DNA from: Anisus vortex
Taxonomy: Eukaryota > Mollusca > Gastropoda > Planorbidae
DNA length: 64,000 nucleotides
Assembly: GCA_949126835.1 (NCBI GenBank)
Contig: OX421509.1
Location: 15,943,124 to 16,007,123 of the forward strand
Direction of reading: 5' to 3'
Shown: positions 49,201 to 60,353 of the stretch, one piece after another
How the letters are laid out: each line of letters starts with the position of its first letter
How positions within the stretch are numbered: the stretch's first letter is position 1
Translations under genes and position numbers: made by a program
Notes under the pieces: generated by a model
Databases searched by the model: none
The model's input: only the letters and a program-made list of their open reading frames with translations
Told to the model about the DNA's origin: nothing

Positions 49201-52052
49201 AATACAGATACAAGAACGGGTTCCTATTTGTTCTATAGATATTCCAAGCGGTAGGTCAGCTAGTTTATCAGTCCAATGTTAGGCTTATAGTTTTCTTAAA
49301 ATGCTTTCTCCTAAGTTTTATCACAGTTTTAATGCAAGCTTTTTTTTATAAACGTATTTTTCATGTTTCACTTGTAAAAAAAAAAAAAAGTTGGAATAAA
49401 AAGTTGAGCACCAATCCCAAAATCTCTATTCTGAACATACTTTTCTCTGACTAATTTATTGAGTATTTTGTATAGAGTATTATTGTTTCAGCTGATGGTT
49501 GTATTCAATGTATAGAATATTATTGTTTCAGCTGATGGTTGTATTCAATGTATAGAATATTATTGTTTCAGCTGATGGTTGTATTCAATGTATAGAGTAT
49601 TATTGTTTCAGCTGATGGTTGTATTCAATGTATAGAGTATTATTGTTTCAGCTGATGGTTGTATTCAATGTATAGAGTATTATTGTTTCAGCTGATGGTT
49701 GTATTCAATGTATAGAATATTATTGTTTCAGCTGATGGTTGTATTCAATGTATAGAGTATTATTGTTTCAGCCTGTGGTTGTATTCAATGTATAGAGTAT
49801 TATTGTTTCAGCTGATGGTTGTATTCAATGTATAGAGTATTATTGTTTCAGCTGATGGTTGTATTCAATGTATAGAGTATTATTGTTTCAGCTGATGGTT
49901 GTATTCAATGTATAGAGTATTATTGTTTCAGCTGATGGTTGTATTCAATGTATAGAGTATTATTGTTTCAGCTGATGGTTGTATTCAATGTATAGAATAT
50001 TATTGTTTCAGCTGATGGTTGTATTCAATGTATAGAGTATTATTGTTTCAGCTGATGGTTGTATTCAATGTATAGAATATTATTGTTTCAGCTGATGGTT
50101 GTATTCAATGTATAGAGTATTATTGTTTCAGCTGGTGGTTGTATTCAATGTATAGAGTATTATTGTTTCAGCTGATGGTTGTATTCAATGTATAGAGTAT
50201 TATTGTTTCAGCTGATGGTTGTATTCAATGTATAGAATATTATTGTTTCAGCTGATGGTTGTATTCAATGTATAGAGTATTATTGTTTCAGCTGATGGTT
50301 GTATTCAATGTATAGAATATTATTGTTTCAGCTGATGGTTGTATTCAATGTATAGAGTATTATTGTTTCAGCTGATGGTTGTATTCAATGTATAGAGTAT
50401 TATTGTTTCAGCTGATGGTTGTATTCAATGTATAGAGTATTATTGTTTCAGCTGATGGTTGTATTCAATGTATAGAATATTATTGTTTCAGCTGATGGTT
50501 GTATTCAATGTATAGAGTATTATTGTTTCAGCTGGTGGTTGTATTCAATGTATAGAGTATTATTGTTTCAGCTGGTGGTTGTATTCAATGTTTGTTCAAC
50601 AGGTTGGGATGTGGAACAAGGCAATCCAGAGGGCCTGAAGCCTGACTTACTAATTTCTTTGACAGCACCCAAGCAATGTGCCACTCAATTCAGAGGAAAG
50701 AGACACTTTCTGGGAGGAAGGTTAGTCTTGACTAACTTAGTGGGCTAGTTTACTCATGAATTAGGCAAATCATTGGAATTTAGGCAAGACACAGTTGACA
50801 TAATAGAAGTTATGTCCCCCTCTCCATTGTCAATTTGCTGTTTTAGTAAAATTCAAACTAAACTTTAGTTTTGATCTGCTGTCATTTTGTCTAGTTGACT
50901 ATAAAAAAAGTCTATTACTGGATGTAATCATGTATGTCTATTATTGGGTGTAATCATGTATGTCTATTATTGGGTGTAATCATGTATGTCTATTATTGGA
51001 TGTAATCAGGTGTAAGGGAAAGTCAATGTGTTGGGGATGGAAAGTATATAAATTCTAAAATATCAATGTTTGGTTTTTCGTAATAGACCAGGAAGAAAAT
51101 GACAAAATTACATGATATGAATTGTCAAATTGTGTCAGTATAGTATTTCAAAATAAGTTAAATGTAAAGTAAAATAATCATAATTATACTGGAGACTTTT
51201 TGTATAATCAATAAAACTTGAACTAAATGATTGCATTGAATTGCTAGTGTGAAATATTGACCTTTTGTGACTTTGTAGCCTAGTATATGATCATATAGTA
51301 CAGAGGTAGATATAAATATATCACAAACTACTTCTTGTGTAATCTAAACATTATTCAATGCACATATGTTTGTAACAATATTTCTACATCTCTCTATTAC
51401 AGACATAATTTTATATTGAAAACAATTACAGATTTTAAAAACTTTTGGACTACATTGTCTTGCAAGAAAAAAGTATTATTTAAAGTCATTTTATCATGTA
51501 GGGCTGTAGGGTATTTCATTCCTCATGCCTTATATACATTTCATGGATAGTCAATACACATTTGTTGAGGTGAAATAATGGTCAAAAACAGATATACAAG
51601 GGAGATAACAAAATATTTTTGTATTGCAAAGACATGACTTTCTCTTTTAATACAACTATTTGAAGAGAAAATATCGAAAATTTGAAAGGTTAGGAAGAAA
51701 TGAATTTGATTAATTTGTCTGTATTCAAATTACACTAAAACTGAATTCCAGAAATGTATATTTATTATGCAGACATAAACTTCTGAACTCAGTGATTCAC
51801 AATTGACAAGTCTTAACGTGTATGCATGCATAAAAGTTCACAAGAAAAAACATTTCCGGTCAAATTCGATCACATTATTTTATTGTTAATCAATTCATCT
51901 AGATTTAGTTTGAATAGTTTGTTTTTTGTTTCTTCAGATTTGTTCCACCAACTTTAGAACAGAAGTATGGACTACGTCTGCCACCTTACCCTGGCACAGA
52001 TCCAGTAGTTGAACTGAAACTTCCAGAGAGGGAAGAATCAGCCCAGTCATAA
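46159..52052 (+). CDS. NAXE: NAD(P)H-hydrate epimerase (NAXE/AIBP), six exons, start missing
   Basis: NAXE converts the R form of hydrated NAD(P)H (NADHX, NADPHX) to the S form, which the partner dehydratase NAXD repairs; it acts in mitochondria and cytosol, and the vertebrate protein also binds apoA-I. Exons 46159-46267, 47748-47858, 48730-48798, 49052-49250, 50603-50720 and 51938-52052 all have AG/GT borders and join in phase (721 bases, 239 residues plus TAA). The protein shows [19 protein letters not shown], then [10 protein letters not shown] (dinucleotide-binding loop), [15 protein letters not shown] and SIDIPSGWDVE, then LLISLTAPK, and ends at [10 protein letters not shown] plus a short tail. 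This is the complete YjeF N-terminal domain in order, with length as in animal homologues. The first coding exon (start codon, targeting peptide, residues before QEE) was not found. Introns 1, 4 and 5 hold minisatellites. No frameshift or missing core residue is seen, so the gene looks functional. Confidence 0.95.
46258..46856. repeat. 54-bp minisatellite copying the exon's donor site
   Basis: About ten tandem 54/55-bp units starting at the exon-intron border. Each begins AATAGCCAAAG followed by TGAGT or TAAGT, a copy of the last exon bases plus the 5' splice site, then TTTAGTTTTGACCAT and TAGATTGAACTAAC. Two sub-types alternate (GTAAGTCTTACGTACATT and GTGAGTTTAAATACG). Confidence 0.95.
46857..47540. 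other. NAXE intron 1, unique part
   Basis: AT-rich intron sequence with no recognised exon or element. Confidence 0.6.
47545..47735. repeat. 46-bp tandem repeat next to the exon 2 acceptor
   Basis: Four copies of a 46-bp unit with GTAATCATCACATTCTCACT and GTATTGTATAATTGTATATA. The last copy starts at 47729 as GTAATCCTGT and breaks off into the acceptor TATTCCACAG at 47747, so the array touches the exon. Confidence 0.9.
47748..47858 (+). CDS. NAXE: NAXE coding exon with dinucleotide-binding loop
   Basis: Thirty-seven codons, phase 0 at both ends. Encodes CYPVEALKK, the beta strand AAVLVICG, and the [19 protein letters not shown] block that is the hallmark of the YjeF N-terminal family. The frame runs on into the intron beyond GTAAGT. 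Confidence 0.95.
48730..48798 (+). CDS. NAXE: NAXE coding exon, 23 codons
   Basis: Acceptor TTTGATATTCCAG, donor CAG|GTAAAT, phase 0 both sides. Encodes [15 protein letters not shown] through ALALQ, matching the G-Y-x-P-T-x-x-Y-P-K block of animal NAXE. It contains no ATG. Confidence 0.93.
49052..49250 (+). CDS. NAXE: NAXE coding exon with catalytic-core motifs
   Basis: Starts CERLDIP in phase 0 and ends after the first base of the Gly codon of IPSG-G (phase 1). Holds [19 protein letters not shown] and ICSIDIPSG; the Asp residues in VDAIFGF and SIDIPSG are the conserved acidic positions of the fold. Donor AGCG|GTAGGT is weaker than the others in the gene. Confidence 0.95.
49466..50590. repeat. 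40-bp minisatellite filling NAXE intron 4
   Basis: About 28 near-identical 40-bp units: GTATTCAATGTATAGAGTAT then TATTGTTTCAGCTGATGGTT. Only an A/G change in TATAGAATAT or TATAGAGTAT and a few GCTGGTGG variants distinguish copies. Each unit has TTATTGTTTCAG, an acceptor-like string. The last partial unit runs into the true acceptor TGTTTGTTCAACAG. Confidence 0.97.
50603..50720 (+). CDS. NAXE: NAXE coding exon after the minisatellite
   Basis: Its first two bases complete Gly; the exon then encodes [29 protein letters not shown] and RGKRHFLGG, and ends after two bases of an Arg codon (AG|GTTAGT). These are the conserved C-terminal strands of the epimerase fold. Confidence 0.95.
50911..51010. 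repeat. 26-bp tandem repeat in NAXE intron 5
   Basis: Four copies of ATGTATGTCTATTATTGGGT followed by GTAATC. Confidence 0.9.
51801..51876 (+). mobile_element. Single end of the 600-bp THAP MITE in NAXE intron 5
   Basis: AATTGACAAGTCTTAACG, then GCATGCA and ACATTTCCGGTC with ATTCGATCA match the left end of the elements at 61110-61711 and 57604-58203. The rest, including the THAP part and right end, is absent. A deletion relic. Confidence 0.7.
51938..52052 (+). CDS. NAXE: NAXE last coding exon
   Basis: Acceptor GTTTTTTGTTTCTTCAG. Encodes [19 protein letters not shown], then [18 protein letters not shown] and TAA at 52050-52052. F-V-P-P-x-L-x-x-K-Y and LPPYP are conserved at the end of animal NAXE. 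The last dozen residues are acidic/polar and probably variable. Confidence 0.95.
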
Positions 52053-52272
52053 AAGAAATATTTCATTCACACAACAACTATCTTTTACTTATTTATACAA
52101 CATGTTGGCTTTTATCCTCTTTACTATAATTGTAAATTTCATTTATTCAAAGTTCAACTGTTTTATTTCTATTGGTTTTCATCAGTCCTGTAGATCACTT
52201 TGATATCAAGACTGTAGACTTTTTTTTTTCTCATTGACTACTTTTTAAAATATTTGTTTTCTTATTTATCAA

Positions 52273-52278
52273 ATTAAA
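52273..52278 (+). terminator. Likely NAXE poly(A) signal (ATTAAA)
   Basis: ATTAAA lies 220 bases after the stop and is followed by a T/G-rich stretch (TTTGACTTTTAATTGTGTTT). A second option is AATAAA at 53959-53964, which would give a 1.9-kb 3' UTR containing the hairpin minisatellite. Confidence 0.45.
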
Positions 52279-53112
52279 ATTTATGCAAAGTTTGACTTTT
52301 AATTGTGTTTACAGGACAAGATAGTTCACAACTACAAATGTTTTCATTTTATCATCTCAACAAATTGGTTTTATGGAATTGTAAAGAACTTGTTTATCTT
52401 AGTTGTAATTTTATTTTTCATTCTTATAACAAATATAAAAAATTGTCACATTACAGCAATAATGTTTTAATTCCTAAATGTGAAAATTTAAGTAAAGAAC
52501 CTTTGAATGCCAGAGTGTAGTATATATTATTTTATCTGTGTCTTACATGTACAGTAGGCTGTGTACAAAATGGTTTAGATTCAAAACTTGATCAAATAGC
52601 TAGCTGATTGGGAAAAGGTTAGCTTGACTTTGTGCTTTTGGTAATTTGAACAGATAACATTATAGTTATCACTAAACTGGTGGCATAAAGACAGGATGTG
52701 TAATGTAAAAGAACATTATAGTTATCACAAAACTCATTCACGTTATCTATCTTCACATGCTTTCATTTTGAGATTAAAGTCTATGTTTTATTTTCCAATA
52801 ATTAATTTTTTAAATTTAATCCGATGTAATCTAATAACAAAAAAAAGTATGCAATAGATTGGTCTTTTAAAAAATGACTTACTGGCTAAGAAGATATCAA
52901 GATAAAACTCTGCTTGCCTCAACGACTGTAACTGTAATATACAGCAGATGTTAGGGAAGTAGTAAAGTTGTTTGAGTGCACTGTGATGGCCACACTATTA
53001 GGATGAATTCAATGATAACTAACATGGATTATCTCTGCTTCTACCTCTCAGTGAAGCAAAATATCTTTTATGTCAAAGAAACTTGTATATTTCTATAAGA
53101 ATCAAACTTTCT
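52279..53112. other. NAXE 3' flank or distal 3' UTR
   Basis: AT-rich, no exon recognised. The open frame at 52305-52520 has no motif. Confidence 0.5.
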
Positions 53113-53905
53113 TTACAGTAACATGTAGGATCTATACTGTAACTTAATTTACAGTAACATGTAGGATCTATACTGTAACTTTATTTACAGTAACACGTAG
53201 GATCTATACTGTAACTTTATTTACAGTAACATGTAGGATCTATACTGTAACTTTATTTACAGTAACATGTAGGAGCTATACTGTAACTTAATTTACAGTA
53301 ACATGTAGGATCTATACTGTAACTTTATTTACAGTAACATGTAGGATCTATACTGTAACTTTATTTACAGTAACATGTAGGATCTATACTGTAACTTAAT
53401 TTACAGTAACATGTAGGATCTATACTGTAACTTAATTTACAGTAACATGTAGGATCTATACTGTAACTTAATTTACAGTAACATGTAGGATCTATACTGT
53501 AACTTAATTTACAGTAACATGTAGGATCTATACTGTAACTTTATTTACAGTAACATGTAGGATCTATACTGTAACTTTATTTACAGTGACATGTAGGATC
53601 TACACTGTAACTTAATTTACAGTAACATGTAGGATCTATACTGTAACTTTATTTACAGTAACATGTAGGATCTATACTGTAACTTTATTTACAGTGACAC
53701 GTAGGATCTATACTGTAACTTTATTTACAGTAACATGTAGGATCTATACTGTAACTTTATTTACAGTAACATGTAGGATCTATACTGTAACTTAATTTAC
53801 AGTAACATGTAGGATCTATACTGTAACTTAATTTACAGTAACATGTAGGAGCTATACTGTAACTTAATTTACAGTAACATGTAGGAGCAATACTGTAATT
53901 TTCTT
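53113..53905. repeat. 36-bp minisatellite of perfect hairpins
   Basis: About 22 units of 36 bp. Each has TTACAGTA, 14 bases (ACATGTAGGATCTA) and TACTGTAA, an exact 8-bp inverted repeat. The 6-base linker (CTTAAT or CTTTAT) between units lets neighbouring arms pair as well. Confidence 0.95.
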
Positions 53906-55629
53906 CAGTAAATATTTCTACCTGATTCTTTTCTATTGAGGTAATTGTTTAAAGCTGAAATAAAAGTGAAACATTATTTGATTCCTTTTGTCCAAGAGTT
54001 CAATTTTATTTTACCTTCGAATTTGGCGAGTATTACTCTTCCATTTTATGTATTTCATTTTTTATTATAGACTGAGTAGATGGTGACTGTAGAATTAAAT
54101 TACAGGATGGTACGGAGAAGAATTAAAAGCCCAGAGATGGAAATATTCAAAGAAGATAATGTGTTTCATTCAAACAACATCATGTATTGAGACATCCTAC
54201 CATTGAGACATCCAACCATCGAGTTATTAGTTTGATTTGAACAGATTTGAGTTTTATTATATGATAAGTAAACAAACTATTTCATAAAGGTAACAAAATT
54301 AGATGAAGTAAAAAAAGTTGTTTGTAAATTTTTAAAAATCCATTTTATTCTTTGAAAAATATATTATTTTTAAAAAGAAAGTGAATACAATGAATCATTT
54401 ATATTATAATATACTGAAAATGATTTTGTGAAAAAGATTTCTTTTACAACTATAGGTCTATTGATTTGTTTATCAATTATGGCAATAGAATAAAAAACTT
54501 TAGCTTCTAGAATTCAAAAACTTCAAAGGACCCAAGTTTACAAAGGTATTTTCCCGTTAAGGTGGTATTGTGATTGCCACACAATACCCTTTTACGCACT
54601 AAACACAGAGCCCTGCTAACGCAGCTCACTTGTCTGATACCGGTAGTTCGCAATGAAAGGAATACTTTCTACTTATTTTTATAATATAAATATAGTTAAT
54701 GAATGAGATAGTAGATTATCTAGAAATTTCATCACTAACACTATGTTACAAACCATCAAGTGATATAAAATTTTGCCATTTTTATAGAAGTATTCTGTTC
54801 AGGTTACATTGTATACACTATTGGTAACTATCCTTTACAGGGACATATTAAACCAAATACAAAAACATCATCATCATTCAAGAAATAAAGAGTGCCGTAG
54901 GCCTACAATAATATTGAATGTAATATTTGTAACAACATTGATTCATCTATACATCTAGTTATACACAAAGTCGGGAAAGTGGCTTTGCTCGATGTATTTG
55001 ATTGCTGATATTAAATCATTTGTTTAATCTTGGAAAAATAAATAACTCTTCAAAATCTTTGTAAAAAATCTTCCAAATTCTTAATTTTCTTGAATTTGCT
55101 ATTGAACTCGCCGTCACCTTTCAACTCAACAGCCTTCACCTTTCGTTTTCAACACTTTTTCCTAATGAGCATCAAATTTTGTGTGTGATTTTCTCGTCCG
55201 TTTTTCTATTTGTGTATTCTGAATGATCTTTTGTGCGGTTCGAAAATGTATGGCTGGGTAAGATAAGAAGTGTATACATTCATTACCAAACATTCATTTG
55301 TTCTGTTGTATCCTTTTGCTCAATCTCATTGATTAGTTCTAAAAACTATCTCCTGCTCTATCAAATCCTTGCTCGACATCGACCATTGTTGTTTCACTGA
55401 CTAATTTTTAATTTTCCCAGATTTGGCAGATAGGGATAAGAGTTTCACTGATCCATATTCCGTATGTCATAAGGCTGATAATACCCCTAAGCCGCTTTTG
55501 CTTCTGAGTCCGTCAGGTTCTGATCATTTTAAAGTCGGTCTTTAGTTTGTACACTCTTATCACAAAGTTGTAAAGATTAAACACTGTATTGAGAAGCTCG
55601 GATAGGTACCACAAGAGTTGCACTTCCAA
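53906..55629. other. Unique AT-rich DNA, no gene seen
   Basis: AATAAA at 53959-53964. An inverted repeat at 54564-54588 (GGTATTGTG, 7-base loop, CACAATACC). A short open stretch after an acceptor-like ATTACAG near 54105 is not strong enough to call. Confidence 0.5.
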
Positions 55630-56148
55630 TGGATGGTACAGTAGTCTGGTCTATGTATATGGTAAAGTAGTCTGGTCTATGTATATGGTAAAGTGGTCTG
55701 GTCTATGTATATGGTAAAGTGGTCTGGTCTATGTATATGGTAAAGTAGTCTGGTATATGTATATGGTAAAGTAGTCTGGTCTATGTATATGGTAAAGTAG
55801 TCTGGTCTATGTATATGGTAAAGTGGTCTGGTCTATGTATATGGTAAAGTGGTCTGGTCTATGTATATAGTAAAGTAGTCTGGTCTATGTATATGGTAAA
55901 GTAGTCTGGTCTATGTATATGGTAAAGTAGTCTGGTCTATGTATATGGTAAAGTGGTCTGGTCTATGTATATAGTAAAGTAGTCTGGTCTATGTATATGG
56001 TAAAGTAGTCTGGTCTATGTATATGGTAAAGTGGTCTGGTCTATGTATATAGTAAAGTAGTCTGGTCTATGTATATGGTAAAGTAGTCTGGTCTATGTAT
56101 ATGGTAAATTAGTCTGGTCTATGTATATGGTAAAGTAATCGGGTTTAT
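55630..56148. repeat. 26-bp minisatellite
   Basis: About 20 copies of TAGTCTGGTCTATGTATATG followed by GTAAAG. AGTAGTC and AGTGGTC forms, and GTATATGG and GTATATAG forms, recur in blocks. Confidence 0.96.
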
Positions 56149-57603
56149 GTATTCTACTACAATATCTAGTTTAAATTATCCATCTTTAGGAACACAGTTT
56201 TGGTGGAAATTTAAAAAATGAACAAAAACAAATGTCTGAAATGTAAGATTTATTTATTTTTAAATAGTCTTCCCATCCTGTGTACACCCTTCCATTATGT
56301 TCAATGTATACAGTACACCCTTCCATTATGTTCAATGTATACAGTCTTAGAAAGAGCTTCATATTTGTGTCTGTTATATATACTCATTTAAAGAAATACT
56401 ACGCATTCTAACGTTACATCTTTGTTCGACGAAAAGTTTAGCCAGACACATGCTCTGTATACTTGAAACTTAACACACTTCTCCTTCAAATTTTCCACTA
56501 GTTTTTCTTTCTTCACTCGACAATCCCATGTCATCTCCAGCCTTTCTACCCAACCCATGCAATAGTATAGCTATCTCGGTAAATAGTAAAAAAATATTCA
56601 TCATTGGGGAAATGGAAACAATTCCACAGTCTGTATCCCAAACCCACGGCCATGTCTTCTTGTTGACTTCGTTAGTGAATTGTTACCTTTCCTTTATGGA
56701 TTCCATTTGTAAGCATCAATTATAGTATAAGTTGAATATTTTTAAGTAGAATAATGGTTGGTAGAATACCGGAATCTGAAGATGGAATAAAAAAATAAAA
56801 GTGAATATTGAAACAAGATTATATTGACAGTATAGTCTATTTAATATTATATAATAACGTTAAGATTTTTTAAAAATAAAAGTGTACATTAAACCGATAA
56901 ATAATGACAATACAGCTTGGACCACCACTGTTGAATCCAGGGACTATTGCAAGATGTGACTAATTTAAAATAAACACACGAGTTGTCTTCTCATCTTTTT
57001 TAAAAATAATATTTCTACACATAAAGAACCAATCCTGTTTTATTGCTTCAACTCTTGAACAAATGAAATTGTTGTAAGTATTGACGTAAGCGATATTTTA
57101 ATTTCTATCATAACATCAAGAGAAACATAAAATTGTAGAAACATAAAATTATATGTTCGGCATTTATTTTATATTACCGTATTGAGGTATACTGTGTAGG
57201 CAATCTAAATTTGTATGTATATTATTACTTAAAATAGCGTGTATACATTTAATAATTAGATAAAACTATCATAAAACAAAGCACGTAATCCACGTTAACC
57301 CAATGAGTTTAAATATAAGTATTTATGGTTTCATGTGTGGAAATAAAATGCCAACATCATTCCCATAATTTAATTATAGGGGCCTATGCCTACCTTTATG
57401 AAACAGACATCTTCAATAAGCTGCACTGTTTCTAAAAGAAGAAACAAAACTTCCAAGTAATGACAAGAAAAAATGAGCAAGTACAAGTCTGTTAGTGTTA
57501 GGCTTAAGCAGGTAAATTCAGAACATGTGATGGTCTGTCTATATGTCATCCTAAAATATTTAAAAAGATTTTTTATTTATTTTTAGGTTTAGTTGACTAC
57601 ACC
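56149..57603. other. Unique AT-rich DNA with one 31-bp duplication
   Basis: A 31-bp direct duplication (CACCCTTCCATTATGTTCAA type) at about 56281-56342. No gene recognised. Confidence 0.5.
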
Positions 57604-58203
57604 ATTGACAAGTCGTAATGTGCCATGTCCTTTTCGAATGGAAGAGATCATGAACTTCCGGCGCTTTTTTAATTTTTTAAAATATTATTAAAATTTTAGA
57701 CATTTCCGTAAACAAATAGCATTCAACCTTGACGGCCAGTTCTAGTCTTTTAGAAACATACAAAGGCTACAAGATTAGTTATGAGGAATCCATTTTTATT
57801 ATCAGATGTGAGTAGGCAATAATTAATACTCAAAGAGTTAGTCACGTTAGGTTAAATTTAGATTTGTTTATAAAATAAATTAGTCAAGAGTAGTGTCCTT
57901 GGTTATTAAAAACAAACACAATGCTTGGATTCATAAAAACATAAAAATAACTTTTTTTTGCATCAAGCAATTAGTTTGGGATTATAAATAGGCGATTCTT
58001 CAAATCTGACATTAACAATCCATCGTTTTCTTTTGGCAACATCTTTTGGAAATGAAATACAATTTAATCATTGCAATTATTCGTACAAACAGTAACGCAG
58101 CACACAGACATGTTTTTTTTTTAAAAATCAAATAAACGAATGAAGCCGGAAATGTTTTAAACTTCGACCTTTTATGCAGGCATAATCGTTAAGACTTGTT
58201 AAT
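57604..58203 (-). mobile_element. 600-bp inverted-repeat element with THAP remnant, reverse copy
   Basis: Terminal repeats ATTGACAAGTCGTAA (57604-57618) and TTAAGACTTGTTAAT (58189-58203). The inside is the reverse complement of the element at 61110-61711: shared blocks include ACTTCCGG, AGGCTACAAGATTAGTTATG, TAATACTCAAAGAGTTAGTC and AATCCATCGTTTTCTTTTGG. Its length is 600 bp. It carries a decayed THAP exon and no transposase, as a non-autonomous P-element-like transposon would. Confidence 0.8.
57963..58111 (-). pseudogene. Decayed THAP exon in the reverse element
   Basis: The minus strand starts ATG TCT GTG TGC, giving MSVCCVT then a second Cys about four residues on, a THAP-type Cys pair. 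A stop and a frame change follow. In the shifted frame there is KRKRWIVNVRFEESP, which matches the Trp region of a THAP domain. The final C-x2-H is absent. Non-functional as it stands. Confidence 0.6.
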
Positions 58204-59149
58204 TAAAGCCCAATGTTTAGGTGACACGAAGTAACAGATACAACAATATTACGACCTAATGTTTAGTTGACACGATTAATAAAGGAATGATCAGGTTGTT
58301 TAAAGCAAAGGGAAACAACCATACGAAATAAAATCATCTTTTTGTAGACTTGTAAGGATTGCATCCCTTGGTTTCAAGAATATATATGGACGTTTTTAAA
58401 AGTATGTTTATGTACAGAACTACTGACTATTTGTGTAGTTGTCAGTGACGAGAAATCTTTGAGTTGAATGAGATTAAGTATGGTTGGGTCTGTTGTTGCT
58501 TTAACTAATGTTTGGTTAGATTTTGTTGAGTTTTGGGTAACTATTTCGAAGTTCTATGCTTCACATTCAATATTACAGGTCACTTACAAATGATTTGTGT
58601 TGATGATGCTGTCAGGCCAGTGAATCTGAAAATTCGTCTTAGGCAGATACTGATGAAAGTCGTGGCTTTGCTGATGATAGATTTGGATGCCCTTCAAGTT
58701 TCTGCTTGGTATAGTAGGACCGACTTTACATTAATATGAAAATGTTACCGCCCGTCAAATATAGAGCAGTATTTCTTTTTCGTTTTTAAATATTACATTT
58801 ATATAAATATCTCTGTATTAATTACGTATTTTATTTACCTACATAGTTATATATTTATTACATTATAAAATGCTGTAATCTCATTCAATCGACTGCATGC
58901 CGAATTAACGCTGTTACATAATCAGCGTTAACCCATTTGATTTTCTTATTTGCCAATAAGAGGTAAATAATTTAAAAATATTTTACTCCCTTCCCTCTCC
59001 GACCCATACCAAATACTCTCCTAATACATCGACCCTTATATCATAAAAACAAAAATAATTGATGACTTGTTTTGACTAATATTTTCTGTTCAGTTCTTTC
59101 ATTTGGCACTTTAACACTTTTTAAGCGATCTCACGGACGTGTGTCAAAT
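58204..59149. other. Unique AT-rich DNA, no gene seen
   Basis: No supported exon. The open frame at 58533-58739 has no motif or splice context. Confidence 0.5.
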
Positions 59150-59545
59150 ACGAAATTCTTTTCCCTATATCACAGACGTATGTCAAGACCAAATTCTCTT
59201 CCCTATATCACAGACGTATGTCAAGACCAAATTCTCTTCCCTATATCACAGACGTATGTCAAGACCAAATTCTCTTCCCTATATCACAGACGTATGTCAA
59301 GACCAAATTCTCTTCCCTGTGTCACAAACGTATGTCAAGACCAAATTCTCTTCCCTGTGTCACAGACGTATGTCAAGACCTAATTCTCTTCCCTGTGTCA
59401 CAGACGTATGTCAAGACCAAATTCTCTTCCCTATGTCACAGACGTATGTCAAGACCAAATTCTCTTCCCTGTGTCACAGACGTATGTCAAGACCAAATTC
59501 TCTTCCCTGTGTCACAGACGTATGTCAAGACCAAATTCTCTTCCT
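59150..59545. repeat. 38-bp minisatellite, open in all three forward frames
   Basis: About ten copies of GTATGTCAAGACCAAATTCT followed by CTTCCCTGTGTCACAGAC. As 38 is not a multiple of three and the unit lacks stops in every frame, all three frames stay open and give the same 38-residue cycle. The first half has CTATATCAC, the second CTGTGTCAC. Confidence 0.95.
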
Positions 59546-59889
59546 CAATCTGCGTCACACGCAGTTCCGCCCCGTGATTAGTTTAGAGTTTAGACAATTA
59601 GACTTACCATGAACTCGGGACGTTTTAATTCAGATGAAACGTTTTTATAAATTTTTCATCAGATTCTGTGTAAACTTTTTTACGGTTGTAGGCACGTTTT
59701 AATATCGCTTCAACTTTGTATACAACATTAATTGTGAATAAATTGTACTCGCATTGTTTTTAAATGTTTAAGTAAATAAAGGCATACCTACAAAACAGAA
59801 GCGTCTAGACACAATTTAAAAAAAACGACTCTGAAGGAATTTCACAAGATTCAGCCCCTGGCAGCACCCGCTTTCTCATAGTTAATTAG

Positions 59890-60021
59890 CATCTGCTGGA
59901 TCTTAATACAGTGTACAAGGAAGTCTATACAGACGACCTACTCATAATGAAAAACAGCGAAATGTCCAGTTTTAACAAAGCACTGCTCACTAACAATACA
60001 CTAATACAATGGCTCAATAGC
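59890..60021 (+). pseudogene. LINE reverse-transcriptase remnant with YxDD motif
   Basis: Forty-four open codons containing EVYTDDLLIMKNSE and then NNTLIQWLNS before TGA. YTDD followed by hydrophobic residues, with a helix ending in a Trp about 30 residues on, fits the active-site motif of non-LTR reverse transcriptases. Stops on both sides show it is dead. The matching downstream motif YLGVKLD appears only at 60359, beyond a foreign insertion. Confidence 0.5.
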
Positions 60022-60039
60022 TGACTCCTAAATGATAGG

Positions 60040-60226
60040 CCTACTTTTTTCTTGTATGATAAATGGTATGATAGTTTGCGCGAATGTCTATTGTGTTTGA
60101 GTACAAATGGTTCTTTAATATTGTTTTAGGTATGCTGAAAGACGGAATTTATGTAATCAAATCAAATTTCCATTTATTTGGATCAATAAAGCAATCTTAT
60201 CTTATCTTATCTTATCTTATCTTAAC
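60040..60226 (+). mobile_element. 3' end of another LINE with ATCTT tail
   Basis: Ends TTTGGATCAATAAAGCA followed by about five ATCTT repeats. A 3' untranslated end, AATAAA and a short pentanucleotide tail are typical of mollusc LINE insertions truncated at the 5' side. It sits between two parts of the older LINE remnant. Confidence 0.6.
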
Positions 60227-60353
60227 CTACATTGGACAAACTTTGAAAAACAAAAATAAATAAAGAAAATCTATTTTAGTTAAACCATGCAAATAAAAAA
60301 CAACTAATAGAGTATGCAACCTGAAAATAGATTCTGACCTTTGAAATAATACC

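Noticed and set aside
51335..51550. Open frame in NAXE intron 5 as an extra exon
   Set aside because: NAXE exons on both sides join in phase without it, and it has no homology to the family.
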